Source of the DNA: a bacterium D16-50
GTDB taxonomy: Bacteria; Bacillota; Clostridia; Lachnospirales; Lachnospiraceae
Length of the DNA stretch: 64,000 bases
Direction: 5' to 3'
NCBI GenBank assembly: GCA_003612485.1
Contig: RAZA01000020.1
Location: forward strand, 1 to 64,000
In this document: piece by piece, positions 27,326 through 35,829 of the stretch
How positions within the stretch are numbered: the stretch's first letter is position 1
How the letters are laid out: each line of letters begins with the position of its first letter
Made by a program: the position numbers and the translations under genes
Notes under the pieces: generated by a model
Seen by the model: the letters and a program-made list of their open reading frames with translations, nothing else
What the model was told of the DNA's origin: nothing
The model's database searches: none

Positions 27326-27560
27326 ATGATTATAGAGGAGATTAGGAGTGAGCTGTTCGGCCTTCAGGATGCGGCATACCGTGAATTTCAGGGGAAGCTG
27401 ATTCCCACGGTTGCTGCCCATACGATAATCGGTGTGCGTACACCTCAATTTACATAATAAGGCGATTTGGAAGTCCATAGAGAGCAGCCGCATTTCGCCG
27501 GAGCAGAAGACATATCTGAGAAGTCTGAAGGTGCGGAAAGAATTGGGAGACGGTGAGTAG
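27326..27560 (+). pseudogene. DNA alkylation repair (AlkD-like) gene with internal deletion
   Basis: The first 41 codons (from ATG 27326) give the conserved AlkD start: an EEIRSELFGLQD segment, then GKLIPTV and IIGVRTP. After this the frame stops. From about 27460, in another frame, the typical C-terminus appears (AIWKSIESSRI, EQKTYLRSLK) and ends at 27560. The HEAT-repeat middle of about 150 residues is gone. The gene is dead. Confidence 0.75.
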
Positions 27561-27589
27561 AAGATGAGGAAGTTAAGGAGGCAATATCA

Positions 27590-28105
27590 GTGAAAAAAGG
27601 GAGAATTTTGTTTTTGAACGGCGTGACCAGCGCCGGAAAGACATCCATTGTGGATGCACTGCAGAATCGTGACGACATATTTTTCTATGTTGTGGCAAAT
27701 GATTTATTTCAACAGACAATAGGGGAAAAATATCTTCAGGAGGACTATTGGAAATATTTAAGTGAGGCCATCGTCTTGATGTACCACACGGCTAAACTGT
27801 TTTCCGATATGGGCCATAATGTGATCATCGACGGGATACTGGTGGAGCAGCCCAGTCTTAAGCCCCATTATCAAAGGCTGAAGGAGATACTTTGTGACAA
27901 CCCGCTTGACATTGTTGAGGTCTCCTGCCCGTTGGAAATATGCAGGCAGCGCAATCTCCGGCGTGGAGACAGATATGAAAACCAGTCTCAGGAGCAGTAT
28001 GACATTATGGCGGAGGGAATTTCCTATAGCTGCAGGGTAGAAACGGACAAATACAGCCCGGAGGAATGTGCGGCTCAGATTGTGGAGCGTCTGTTTAAAG
28101 ACTGA
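27590..28105 (+). CDS. Chloramphenicol phosphotransferase-like P-loop kinase
   Basis: A 171-residue P-loop kinase of the CPT-like family. Walker A is NGVTSAGKTS near the N-terminus. A DGILVE motif carries the catalytic acidic residue, and the LEICRQRNLRRGDR segment forms an arginine-rich lid. Family members phosphorylate chloramphenicol in producers, but most homologues in non-producers have unknown substrates. Resistance is therefore not claimed. It starts at GTG 27590 after AAGGAGG. The stop is immediately followed by a copied end of a DUF3791 gene. Confidence 0.8.
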   Translation: MKKGRILFLNGVTSAGKTSIVDALQNRDDIFFYVVANDLFQQTIGEKYLQEDYWKYLSEAIVLMYHTAKLFSDMGHNVIIDGILVEQPSLKPHYQRLKEILCDNPLDIVEVSCPLEICRQRNLRRGDRYENQSQEQYDIMAEGISYSCRVETDKYSPEECAAQIVERLFKD

Positions 28106-28106
28106 C

Positions 28107-28155
28107 GGCGGAAGAGATGGAAACGGAATACCGGAGGGCGCTGCAGGAAGGGGAG
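28107..28155 (+). repeat. Duplicated 3' end of the second DUF3791 gene (copy 1)
   Basis: About 49 bp match 29042-29090, near the end of the second DUF3791 gene, with one mismatch. It lies between the kinase stop codon and the first antitoxin-like gene. It looks like the last trace of another copy of the same operon, lost upstream. Confidence 0.85.
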
Positions 28156-28159
28156 AATA

Positions 28160-28402
28160 ATGGATTCCAGTGAGGAAAAGATCAGAACTGCAGATGAATT
28201 AGAGTTTGCGGTGTTCTGTATAGAAAGTATTGCGGAAAGATTAAAAATGAACGCCGCTCAGGTTTATGAGAAGTTAGCCAATGAGACAGTTATCTTGAAT
28301 AGTTATATTATTCCGGAATACGAGATACTCCATACCCAAGGCAAACAATATATCGTGGACGATATAATCGGCCTTATGAGGGAAAGAGGTGTGAAGATTT
28401 GA
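28160..28402 (+). CDS. DUF3791 protein, likely antitoxin
   Basis: An 80-residue DUF3791 protein: an ELEFAVFCIES helix, an LNSYIIPEYE turn and a YIVDDII helix. DUF3791 genes regularly precede or follow DUF3990 genes in Firmicutes, so it is probably the antitoxin. The ATG is preceded by AAGGGGAG. Its last codon overlaps the TTG start of the DUF3990 gene by 4 bp, giving coupled translation. Confidence 0.8.
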   Translation: MDSSEEKIRTADELEFAVFCIESIAERLKMNAAQVYEKLANETVILNSYIIPEYEILHTQGKQYIVDDIIGLMRERGVKI

Positions 28403-28872
28403 TTTTGTATCATGGTTCATACTTGGAAATTACAAAACCTGATCTGAAGTATTCCAGAGCCAATGTAGATTTTGGACGAGGATTCTATACAACGCCTATT
28501 TATGAGCAGGCTGTAAAGTGGTGCGGGAAATTTAAGCGTAGCGGCAGGAATGGGATTGTTTCCCATTATGAATTTGACGAGGCGGCATACGAAGAACTTG
28601 ATGTATTGAAGTTTGATTGTTATTCTGAGGAGTGGCTAGAGTTTATTCTCATGTGCCGCAGGGGTCAAGACAATTCAGGCTATGACATAGTGGTCGGGGG
28701 TGTGGCTAATGATAAAGTGTTCAATACAGTGGAGCTTTATTTTTCGCATCTTATAGATAAGGGCGAAGCAATCAAACGCCTGCGTTATGAAAAGCCTAAT
28801 CTGCAGGTTTGCTTTCGTACCGAAATTGCCATTGAGAAATATCTCCATTTCAGAAGGAGTGAGCAAGTATGA
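28399..28872 (+). CDS. DUF3990 protein, ADP-ribosyltransferase-like toxin candidate
   Basis: A 157-residue DUF3990 protein. The YHGS motif at the start, the FGRGFYTT segment and the downstream QAVKW helix follow the pattern of ADP-ribosyltransferase-fold toxins, with H or R, S-T and a later acidic position. Target and activity are unproven. It starts at TTG 28399 inside the stop of the first DUF3791 gene and overlaps the second DUF3791 gene by 4 bp. It is thus flanked on both sides by antitoxin-like genes. Confidence 0.75.
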   Translation: MILYHGSYLEITKPDLKYSRANVDFGRGFYTTPIYEQAVKWCGKFKRSGRNGIVSHYEFDEAAYEELDVLKFDCYSEEWLEFILMCRRGQDNSGYDIVVGGVANDKVFNTVELYFSHLIDKGEAIKRLRYEKPNLQVCFRTEIAIEKYLHFRRSEQV

Positions 28873-29105
28873 ATGCCAATCCGATTTTGCTGCAAAAGAA
28901 GTATTGCCGTGTGATCGAATGTTTTGCCAAAAGAGTGGACATCTCTCTGGATGATGCGCTGGCGTTTTTTTATCACTCAGAAGTTCGTAATCTGATGTGT
29001 GAAGGAATTTCGGACATGCATTGTATGAGCGACGAGTATCTGGCGGAAGAGATGGAAACGGAATACCGGAGGGCGCTGCAGCAAGGGGAGCATGGTAAAA
29101 AATGA
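28869..29105 (+). CDS. Second DUF3791-like protein
   Basis: A 78-residue protein with the other DUF3791 subtype: a VIECFAKRV helix, LDDALAFFYHSEV, and an EGISDMHCMSDEYLAEE motif. It overlaps the DUF3990 gene and the next gene by 4 bp each, so all four genes form one tightly coupled operon. The end of the gene is the source or sister of the duplicated sequence at 28107-28155. It may be a second antitoxin or an accessory partner. Confidence 0.75.
   Translation: MNANPILLQKKYCRVIECFAKRVDISLDDALAFFYHSEVRNLMCEGISDMHCMSDEYLAEEMETEYRRALQQGEHGKK
29042..29090 (+). repeat. Duplicated 3' end of the second DUF3791 gene (copy 2)
   Basis: This is the in-gene copy of the 49-bp direct repeat whose other copy is at 28107-28155. 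Confidence 0.85.
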
Positions 29106-29488
29106 ATCAGGATGTTTTGTATTTTTTCGATGGCCATTCAGGGGCGCTCTCCTTGTATCAGGCTTTTGAGCGCAGGGTTCTGGCGGAGATCGAACAAGTG
29201 GAGGTCAAAGTGCAGAAAACACAGATCGCTTTTTCCAACAGGCATAACTTTGCCTTTGTATCGTTTCTGCCGGTGCGGAGGGCCAAGGAACGGCCGGAGA
29301 ATTACATTGTTGTGACCTTTGGGCTGGGGCACCCCATAGAGTCGCCCCGGATAGATGCTGCCACGGAACCCTATCTCAATCGATGGACCCATCATGTGCT
29401 GATTTCCGGGGAAGAGGAGATCGATGATGAGCTGATGGGCTGGGTGAAAGAAGCTGGCAGATTTTCGGCTGAAAAGGGAAGGCGCTAA
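29102..29488 (+). CDS. DUF5655-like protein
   Basis: A 128-residue protein with a KTQIAFSNRHNFAFVSF strand pair, an IVVTFGL strand, an SPRID loop and a terminal RWTHHVLI...ELMGWVKEA segment typical of DUF5655-type proteins. No catalytic residues are established. It is translationally coupled to the preceding DUF3791 gene, so it is either the last gene of the toxin-antitoxin-like operon or was captured by it. Confidence 0.65.
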   Translation: MNQDVLYFFDGHSGALSLYQAFERRVLAEIEQVEVKVQKTQIAFSNRHNFAFVSFLPVRRAKERPENYIVVTFGLGHPIESPRIDAATEPYLNRWTHHVLISGEEEIDDELMGWVKEAGRFSAEKGRR

Positions 29489-29492
29489 AAGC

Positions 29493-29630
29493 GTGGCAAG
29501 AGAAAATAGGGAAAACGAAGTCAAAGCAAAAGAAGCCGAAAAAAAGAAGCCGAAACAAAAAGATGCCAAGGCAGGAAAAACCGAAACCATAACTCTCGTA
29601 ACAAGAACAAAGGTAAGTCAGAGAGAATAG
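29493..29630 (+). CDS. Possible lysine-rich small protein
   Basis: A 45-codon frame from GTG 29493 begins 4 bp after the previous stop and encodes a very Lys/Glu-rich peptide with no known domain. There is only a weak GGAAGG site. It may be a disordered peptide or a non-coding tail of the operon. Confidence 0.3.
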   Translation: MARENRENEVKAKEAEKKKPKQKDAKAGKTETITLVTRTKVSQRE

Positions 29631-29651
29631 GGCGCATAGGAGGATGTCAGA

Positions 29652-29888
29652 ATGTCGGATCAGGATTTGGCAAAAACTCGTCTGGAGGCCTTCGAGGCCA
29701 TGCTGGGTGCAGTCCAGAGAGAATATGCGGATATTTTGTCCAAAATGGACAAGATGAAGGGAGAGGGCAAGGTGAAAACCGTGACCTATCAGCAGCTGCT
29801 GGGCAGGAAGATGATGTATCAGAATATGCTGTCTCTTTATCAAATTCACGGACTGCTGCAGAGGGAAAATGACCGTGAGATGGCATAA
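29652..29888 (+). CDS. Small helical protein, unknown
   Basis: A 78-residue protein predicted to be all helical with a central KGEGKVKTVTYQQLLGRKMMYQNM segment that resembles small conserved Firmicutes proteins of unknown role. The ATG at 29652 follows AGGAGG. It overlaps a terminator at its stop and appears to be the last gene of the operon from 28160. Confidence 0.55.
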   Translation: MSDQDLAKTRLEAFEAMLGAVQREYADILSKMDKMKGEGKVKTVTYQQLLGRKMMYQNMLSLYQIHGLLQRENDREMA

Positions 29889-29921
29889 AATCGAAACAGA
29901 AGGACACAGTTTCGATTTCTG
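29888..29921 (+). terminator. Terminator-like hairpin
   Basis: A 10-bp perfect stem (AAATCGAAAC paired with GTTTCGATTT) spans the end of the small helical-protein gene and is followed by a short T-rich stretch. A second GC-rich hairpin (GCGC...GCGC) lies at about 29929-29945. Confidence 0.55.
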
Positions 29922-29963
29922 ATTTCATGCGCGCCAGAGCGCGCGAAATTATAATAGTGTTAT

Positions 29964-30187
29964 TCAATGCTCTGTGGCCCACTCGCTTTTGAGCTGACTC
30001 AAAAATTCATTGGACGCTCTTGAAAAGACCTGATGCTTTTTCCAGACAATACACAACTGGGCTTCAATGGGTGGATATAATGGCCGAAAACAAAGCTCTC
30101 TGTCATCGGCGGTGTTGATGAGCTTATCCAATGTAATACCATAGCCCAGACCTTTCCTTACAAAATGTCTGGCACGGGCAGGCCCCG
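29964..30187 (-). pseudogene. LysR-type regulator, C-terminal fragment
   Basis: Minus-strand translation gives about 70 residues of the LysR substrate-binding domain end (VRKGLGYGI, LCIVWKK) terminating at 29964-29966. The HTH and most of the effector domain are missing. It meets the flavodoxin fragment head to head at about 30185. Confidence 0.7.
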
Positions 30188-30400
30188 CGCATTATCAGCA
30201 CCTTTCTGGAAAGCTATGATTTTTCCGGAAAGACAATGATCCCCTTCTGCACTTCCCATAGCAGCGGAATCGGCTCCAGCGCCGACAATTTGCATGAGTT
30301 ATGTTCGGATTCTGTGAACTGGCTGGAAGGAAAGCGTTTTGAAGCCGGAACTACAAAAGAAGCCATGAGGACATGGCTTGAGAATGTGATTGTAAAATAG
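30182..30400 (+). pseudogene. Flavodoxin, C-terminal fragment
   Basis: Plus-strand translation gives about 72 residues of a flavodoxin_4-type end (PRIISTFLESYDFSGK, then FCTSHSSGIGSS, the second FMN-side loop), ending at 30398-30400. The FMN-phosphate-binding N-terminus is lost. LysR genes are often divergent from flavodoxin genes, so one deletion probably removed the shared promoter and both 5' halves. Confidence 0.75.
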
Positions 30401-30408
30401 TCAAAAGC

Positions 30409-32181
30409 TTACGCCTTCTGATTCAGCGCATAATACAATCCTTTCTTTTCCATAAGTTCCTCATGGCTGCCCTGCTCAGCGATCCCCTTGTTGGAGATGT
30501 AGAGAATCCGGTCAGCGCTGCGGATGGTGGAGAGCCTATGGGCTACCATGAAGGCCGTCTTGTCCTTCAGGATCACGCTCAAGGCCTGCTGTATCAGGGC
30601 TTCGGTTTCCGTGTCGATGGAACTGGTGGCCTCGTCCAAGATGATCACGGAAGGGTTTTTCAGGATGATTCTGGCAAAGGACAGAAGCTGTCTTTCCCCT
30701 GCGGAAAGCCCTAAGCCCCGCTCCTCCAGCACATGGCTGTAGCCGTCGGTGAGCTTGCAGATAAAATCGTCCGCAAAGATGGTCTTTGCCGCGGCGATGC
30801 ATTCTTCGTCCGTTGCATCCGCCCTGCCGTAGCGAATGTTTTCTAAGATGGTTCCCTTGAAGATGAAGGGCTCCTGCATCAGAACTCCCACCTCCCTGCG
30901 CAGGGAGGTCAAAGACGCCTCTTTGACATTTACGTCATCGATGGTGACGTTCCCTTCCTTCACATCATAGAAACGGGTCAGCATATTGATGATGGTGGTC
31001 TTTCCTGCGCCCGTAGGCCCTACCAGCGCAATGGTTTCTCCGGGCTTTACATGCAGATCAAAGTCCTCCAGAATATTGACACCTTCGTCATAAGCGAAGG
31101 TCACATGGTTGAAATCCACCTTTCCCTGAATGTGTGTAAGTTCCCTGCAGTTTTCGCCGTCATGGATGGAGACGGGGAAATCGATGGTGTCGAACACCCG
31201 CTCCAGATTGGAGCTGACCTGAGCCAGCTGCTGTATGATCTGGGCCAGCTGGGTCAGGGGGCCGCTGAACTGGGTCATATAGCTGGTGAAGGCCACCACG
31301 ATTCCGGCATCCATGGTGGAGCTGCCGTTCAGTATCAGAAACAGGGCAGTACCGTAGAGGGCTGCAGTGCCGATGTTCCAGAAGGTCTCCACGATGGGCG
31401 TGTTGAGTTCCCCCCGGTGGACGATCTTCAGATACTGCTTCACGCAGATATCGTGAATCTCATCGTATATTTTTTCACTGCTTTCCTTGCGGTTATAGCT
31501 CTTGACAATTTTTTCCCCCATAATGGTCTCGATGAGGAACGCCGTGCGGTTGGAATTCTTTGCCCTATGGACCGAAAAGAGCTTGCGCAGGGAATAGCGA
31601 AGGAAAAAGATCAGCGTTACCATGGGCAGCACGATGGCATAGACCACCCCCGTGAGCTGGGGGCTTAAGCCCAGCATGAAAAATGTGACGATCAGCAGCT
31701 TTGCCGCATAGGATAGGAGCATCAGCAGGCTGTTTGTAAAAAAGTTGGCAAGGTCGTTCACATATTCTGTCACCCGGATCACTACTTTTCCGTTGGGCAT
31801 GGAGTCGAAATAGTCAAAGGGCAGTTCCTGCAGCTTATAAAAGACATCTCTTCTCACGTTTGCGATGATATCATGTCCCACCTTTCCCATGATGCGCTGG
31901 TGGGCGAAGTTGATGCCGATCTCCGTCAAGGCCAGCACCGCCATGCCCAGAATCAGAAAGGTCAGCATCCGGAAATTCTCTGAAGGCACCGCCTCGTTGA
32001 TGATCTGCTTCAAAAGCAGGGGAGTCACCATGGCCAGCAGGGAGGCCAGAACCATTAGAAACGCCACCGTTATAAAATATTTTTTAAAAGGAAAGGCGTA
32101 TCTGACTACCCGGGCCAAATGCTTTATGTCAATCTTTCTTTCGATTACTTCATCCTGAAAATATGTATTTCGCTTTGCCAT
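30409..32181 (-). CDS. ABC exporter half-transporter with intact catalytic glutamate
   Basis: A 590-residue exporter with six N-terminal membrane helices and a C-terminal nucleotide-binding domain. Walker A is GPTGAGKTT and Walker B IILDEATSS keeps the catalytic Glu, but the signature is LSAGE instead of LSGGQ. It follows its partner with a 3-bp gap. In heterodimeric exporters of the BmrCD/TM287-288 type, the half with the good Walker B carries the weak signature, as here. Likely substrates are drugs, lipids or peptides. Confidence 0.88.
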   Translation of the reverse strand: MAKRNTYFQDEVIERKIDIKHLARVVRYAFPFKKYFITVAFLMVLASLLAMVTPLLLKQIINEAVPSENFRMLTFLILGMAVLALTEIGINFAHQRIMGKVGHDIIANVRRDVFYKLQELPFDYFDSMPNGKVVIRVTEYVNDLANFFTNSLLMLLSYAAKLLIVTFFMLGLSPQLTGVVYAIVLPMVTLIFFLRYSLRKLFSVHRAKNSNRTAFLIETIMGEKIVKSYNRKESSEKIYDEIHDICVKQYLKIVHRGELNTPIVETFWNIGTAALYGTALFLILNGSSTMDAGIVVAFTSYMTQFSGPLTQLAQIIQQLAQVSSNLERVFDTIDFPVSIHDGENCRELTHIQGKVDFNHVTFAYDEGVNILEDFDLHVKPGETIALVGPTGAGKTTIINMLTRFYDVKEGNVTIDDVNVKEASLTSLRREVGVLMQEPFIFKGTILENIRYGRADATDEECIAAAKTIFADDFICKLTDGYSHVLEERGLGLSAGERQLLSFARIILKNPSVIILDEATSSIDTETEALIQQALSVILKDKTAFMVAHRLSTIRSADRILYISNKGIAEQGSHEELMEKKGLYYALNQKA

Positions 32182-32184
32182 GAC

Positions 32185-34008
32185 CTACATCCCCCTCTCG
32201 GCTTCTGCCAGCGCGTCGAAGTTTACAGTGCCTTCTTGGGTCTCCTGAATCCGGTAGACCGATGCGAAATGCCCGTCCATCGCCATCAGCTCCTCAAAGG
32301 TTCCCCGCTCCAGAATCATGCCGTCCCGCATGTAGATGATCTCGTCGCAATCGACTACGGAAGACATGCGGTGGGCGGAGATCAGCAGAGTCTTTTCGGG
32401 ATAATTCTCCTTGATATCCCGCAGAAGCTTTTTCTCCGTGTTCATGTCCAGAGCCGAGGTGGAATCGTCCAGTACCAGTATAGGCGCTTCCCGCAGCAGC
32501 GCTCTTGCAATGGACACCCGCTGCTTCTGGCCTCCGGAGATGCCCAGGCCGCGCTCTCCCACGATGGTATCATATCCGTCCAGAAGGTGCTGGATGAAGC
32601 CGTGGGCCTGAGCGTGCATGGCCGCCCGGTAAACCTGCTGCCGCCCGATGTCCGGCTGGGCGTAGGCAATGTTGGAGTCTATGGTGTTGGAGAAGAGAAA
32701 CACGTCCTGAAAGACATAGGAGAATTTCTCGCGCAGAGAGTCCAGATCATACTCTCTGACATCTTTGTCATTTAGTTTGATGCAGCCTCCCGTAAGGTCA
32801 TGCACCCGGATCAGGGATTCCAGCAGCACGCTTTTGCCGCAGCCGGTTCCGCCCACGATTCCTACCTTCTTGCCGTAAGGAATATCCAGATTGATGTCCC
32901 GCAGCACCGTTTTGCCCTGAATGCACATGGTTCCCTGCTGGATCTGGAGATGTACGTTCTCTATGGGCTTCGCGGAAAGATCGCCGTTTGGAATCTTGGT
33001 TTCACAGCTCATGAAGTCCATCATCTTTCGGCCGGACACCAGCTGCTGCTGCATCTGGAACATGCAGTTGTTGATCTGGGTGACAAATTGCATAATCTTC
33101 ATTACATAGTCCGCGCAGGCTACCAGATAGCCGATGAGCATGTGGCCGTTCATGACCAGAATGGCTCCCACGGCGATGCTGCCGATGTAAGCGGTCTGGC
33201 GGATGAGGCTGAAAACCGCCTCAAAGGAGGAGGACAGTCTCACCTGCTTTACATAGGACTCCTTCACCTTCTCGTTGGCCGCGTTGAATTTCTCTTTTTC
33301 CAGTTTTTCGTTGGTAAAGGAGCGCACCAGACGAACGGCTTCGATATTTTCCTGAACCGTCAGGCTCATATTGCTGTTGTTGGCCCGGATCAAGGTGAAG
33401 TTCTGCTTCGCCAGCTTGCGGAAGCGCAGCAGGGCTGTGGCGAAAAAGGGAATCAAGATCACAGGAATGATCAATAGATAGGGATTGATTCCTGCCAGCA
33501 GCAGGATGGCTGTGACCAGAACGAAAACGGCATCGAACATATGGGGGATGATCCGGCAGAACAGCTCCTTGAACATGATGGTGTCGGAGTTCAGGATCGT
33601 CAGCAGCTCACCTGTGTTGTAGCGGGAAATAGTGTCGCTGTCCAGCTCCATCAGCTTGTGGAAGGTGGCCCTGCGCAGATCCGTCTCCAGTCCCAGCCCC
33701 AGCTTCTGATTGATGATGTTCCTGATATAGACCGTGATTTCTTTGAGCAGAATCAGGCCCACAAAAAGAATGGCCAGCGTCCAGAAAAGCTCCATGGAAT
33801 GGATGGCCCCGTACTTTCCGCTGAGAAGGAAGGAGAGAATATTATCGTCTGCAGGGGGATTGTCCTGCATGACATAATTGATGAACATGGACGTGATGAG
33901 AGGCAGCAGGAGATCCGCTCCCAGCGCCACGCAGCTCATGGCCTTTGTGAGGATTCCTCCCGCCGCATATTTCTTCCAGTACCTCAGCCCGAACTTAAAT
34001 ACATCCAT
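32185..34008 (-). CDS. ABC exporter half-transporter with degenerate catalytic site
   Basis: A 607-residue partner half-transporter with six membrane helices plus a nucleotide-binding domain. Walker A is GGTGCGKSV and the signature is the canonical ISGGQ. Walker B reads LVLDDSTSALD, with Asp in place of the catalytic Glu. This is the degenerate-site half of a heterodimeric exporter. The ATG at 34008 (MDVFKFG) is preferred over the in-frame ATG at 34089 because exporter sequence starts there and GGGGAC lies upstream. An AGTAAA/ATTATA promoter is seen 230-260 bp upstream. Confidence 0.88.
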   Translation of the reverse strand: MDVFKFGLRYWKKYAAGGILTKAMSCVALGADLLLPLITSMFINYVMQDNPPADDNILSFLLSGKYGAIHSMELFWTLAILFVGLILLKEITVYIRNIINQKLGLGLETDLRRATFHKLMELDSDTISRYNTGELLTILNSDTIMFKELFCRIIPHMFDAVFVLVTAILLLAGINPYLLIIPVILIPFFATALLRFRKLAKQNFTLIRANNSNMSLTVQENIEAVRLVRSFTNEKLEKEKFNAANEKVKESYVKQVRLSSSFEAVFSLIRQTAYIGSIAVGAILVMNGHMLIGYLVACADYVMKIMQFVTQINNCMFQMQQQLVSGRKMMDFMSCETKIPNGDLSAKPIENVHLQIQQGTMCIQGKTVLRDINLDIPYGKKVGIVGGTGCGKSVLLESLIRVHDLTGGCIKLNDKDVREYDLDSLREKFSYVFQDVFLFSNTIDSNIAYAQPDIGRQQVYRAAMHAQAHGFIQHLLDGYDTIVGERGLGISGGQKQRVSIARALLREAPILVLDDSTSALDMNTEKKLLRDIKENYPEKTLLISAHRMSSVVDCDEIIYMRDGMILERGTFEELMAMDGHFASVYRIQETQEGTVNFDALAEAERGM

Positions 34009-34235
34009 AGCTCTGTCCCCGTTTTCTTTCCGGCCCGCCGCCATGTTGCAAGCTATGCTTTTAACGCTGTTTCCTGCGCTGCTTCGCATAAGGCCATACC
34101 AGTAGTTTTTCTTAGTTTTCGGTGGTTCTGCTTACAGTGATTGTGTTTGCAATAGTTGTGTTTTCAGCCTTTTGAGGATTTTCCGGCAGGAATTCCTCTG
34201 CCTGAATTTGCGCGTTGGCTGTATAGACTTTTTAC

Positions 34236-34265
34236 ATTATAAGATGGTGGGAAACACAAAGTAAA
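34236..34265 (-). promoter_or_regulatory. Sigma-70-type promoter for the ABC exporter operon
   Basis: On the minus strand TTTACT (34260-34265) and TATAAT (34236-34241) are 18 bp apart. It implies a leader of about 220 nt before the first exporter gene, in which I see no known riboswitch. Confidence 0.55.
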
Positions 34266-34395
34266 TGCAGAATCTTGTCGCAGTGCTGTCGGATATTGCC
34301 CTGATGAGACAGAGAGGGCATTTTCTTTTTGGCTGTGGGTTTATCTATGAATATGGGCAAGCAGATATGTATCGATTCGGGCCATTTCCCATATC

Positions 34396-34424
34396 TTGAA
34401 ATATGCGGCTAAATACGGTATGAT
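34396..34424 (+). promoter_or_regulatory. Sigma-70-type promoter for dcd
   Basis: TTGAAA (34396-34401) and TATGAT (34419-34424) are separated by exactly 17 bp, ending about 80 bp before the dcd start. Confidence 0.65.
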
Positions 34425-34503
34425 ATAGATGCCGAAACTTGAGAGGGCGGTACATTGGCCGAATACGGAAGCGACTGTGAAAAACGGGAACGGAGGGATA
34501 CAT

Positions 34504-35052
34504 ATGGTTTTATCGGATGGTGAAATTATAGGATTATTGGAGGAGGGGTCGCTGTGCATAGAGCCGCTGGAGCAGGAGCAGATACAGCCTGCCAGCGTGG
34601 ATATCCGGTTGGGAAACACGTTTTGCGTTCTGGAGGACACTCCCGGAGGAATCATACGACTTAGCGATGATGTTAAATACAAAATGATCACAACTGACAA
34701 ATATTTGCTTCTGCCGGGGCAGTTCGTCCTTGCCACCACAGTGGAGTATTTTAAGATGCCGGATAATCTGACGGCGTTTGTGGAGGGGCGGAGTTCATTG
34801 GGGCGGCTTGGGCTGTTCATCCAGAACGCAGGCTGGGTGGATCCCGGCTTTCAGGGGGAGATCACGCTGGAGCTGTTCAATGCCAACCGGTGCGCCATAG
34901 AGCTGGAGTCGGGGCATAGGATTGGGCAGCTGGTGTTTGCCAGAATGGAGAAAAACGCATTGCATCCCTATGAGGGCAAATATCAGAGGCAGAGGGGCGC
35001 CACGGGGTCCAGAGTGTTTATGGACTTCCTTCAAGGAGATGGACTGCATTAA
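34504..35052 (+). CDS. dcd: dCTP deaminase
   Basis: A 182-residue dCTP deaminase, which supplies dUTP for thymidylate synthesis. It carries QPASVDIRLG, VEGRSSLGRLG with the catalytic Arg-Ser region, AGWVDPGFQGEITLEL with the catalytic Glu, and IGQLVF. The frame is open further upstream, but ATG 34504 has GGAGGG about 9 bp before it and matches the family start. A good promoter lies just upstream. The PAP2 gene follows after about 95 bp. Confidence 0.93.
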   Translation: MVLSDGEIIGLLEEGSLCIEPLEQEQIQPASVDIRLGNTFCVLEDTPGGIIRLSDDVKYKMITTDKYLLLPGQFVLATTVEYFKMPDNLTAFVEGRSSLGRLGLFIQNAGWVDPGFQGEITLELFNANRCAIELESGHRIGQLVFARMEKNALHPYEGKYQRQRGATGSRVFMDFLQGDGLH

Positions 35053-35147
35053 AAAAGGGGTCAGGCATGAGAGATGCAGGCGGAAAATAAAGGCATCAGA
35101 AATATGGAACAGGAACATAAAAAACAGACAGGCGGGAGATCAGGAAT

Positions 35148-35699
35148 ATGATGGAATGGCTTATGGCCTTGGACGGCGACATTCTGATGTTCATTCAGGA
35201 AAACATAAGGAGCGGAATTCTGACCCCGATTTTTACGGCAGTGACGACCCTTGGGAATAGCGGGATCGTCTGGGTGATCATATCTTTGCTGCTTCTGATA
35301 TCCAAGAGAACCAGAAAGGCAGGGGTCATGAGCCTATTGGCGCTGCTGGTGTCGCTGCTGATCAATAATGTGACACTGAAGAATCTGGTTGCCAGAGTCA
35401 GGCCCTATGAGACCATTGAGGGGCTGGTGCCCCTGATCAGCAGGCCGTGGGACTATTCCTTTCCTTCCGGACACACGGGAAGCTCCTTCGCGTCGGCATG
35501 GGTTCTTTATAGGACGCTTCCGAAGCGTTTCGGTATCCCGGCGCTGATACTGGCGGGACTGATAGGGCTCTCCCGGCTGTATCTGGGAGTCCATTTTCCC
35601 ACGGATGTGCTGTTCGGCGTGATCAGCGGGATCTTCAGCGGCTTCGTGGCGGAGGTGCTGGTGAATAAGGTATCTGCAAAAAAGGGGCTGTGGCATTAG
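35148..35699 (+). CDS. PAP2-family membrane phosphatase
   Basis: A 183-residue integral membrane phosphatase. The three catalytic motifs are K-x6-RP (KNLVARVRP), PSGHT, and SR-x5-H-x3-D (SRLYLGVHFPTD). Several hydrophobic helices surround them. Such enzymes dephosphorylate undecaprenyl pyrophosphate or phosphatidyl phosphates at the outer face of the membrane. Two adjacent ATG codons (35148, 35151) follow CGGGAG. The gene ends before a terminator. Confidence 0.88.
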   Translation: MMEWLMALDGDILMFIQENIRSGILTPIFTAVTTLGNSGIVWVIISLLLLISKRTRKAGVMSLLALLVSLLINNVTLKNLVARVRPYETIEGLVPLISRPWDYSFPSGHTGSSFASAWVLYRTLPKRFGIPALILAGLIGLSRLYLGVHFPTDVLFGVISGIFSGFVAEVLVNKVSAKKGLWH

Positions 35700-35737
35700 G
35701 CGGAAGCCCATAAGGAAGTATATGAAGTCTCCGGCAA

Positions 35738-35770
35738 AACCGGCGTGGCTTAGGTCATGCCGGTTTCTCT
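35738..35770 (+). terminator. Rho-independent terminator
   Basis: A 7-bp stem (AACCGGC at 35738-35744 paired with GCCGGTT at 35759-35765) is followed by TCTCTTT. It lies 40 bp after the PAP2 gene. Confidence 0.6.
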
Positions 35771-35829
35771 TTGCCGCTGACTGGCTCCGGTTTGTGAAGT
35801 GGGATGCGGATTGGCCTGCCCCTTTTGTT

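Noticed and set aside
27590..28105. Antibiotic-resistance gene for chloramphenicol
   Set aside because: The family is CPT-like, but most homologues outside producers have unknown substrates, so resistance is not claimed.
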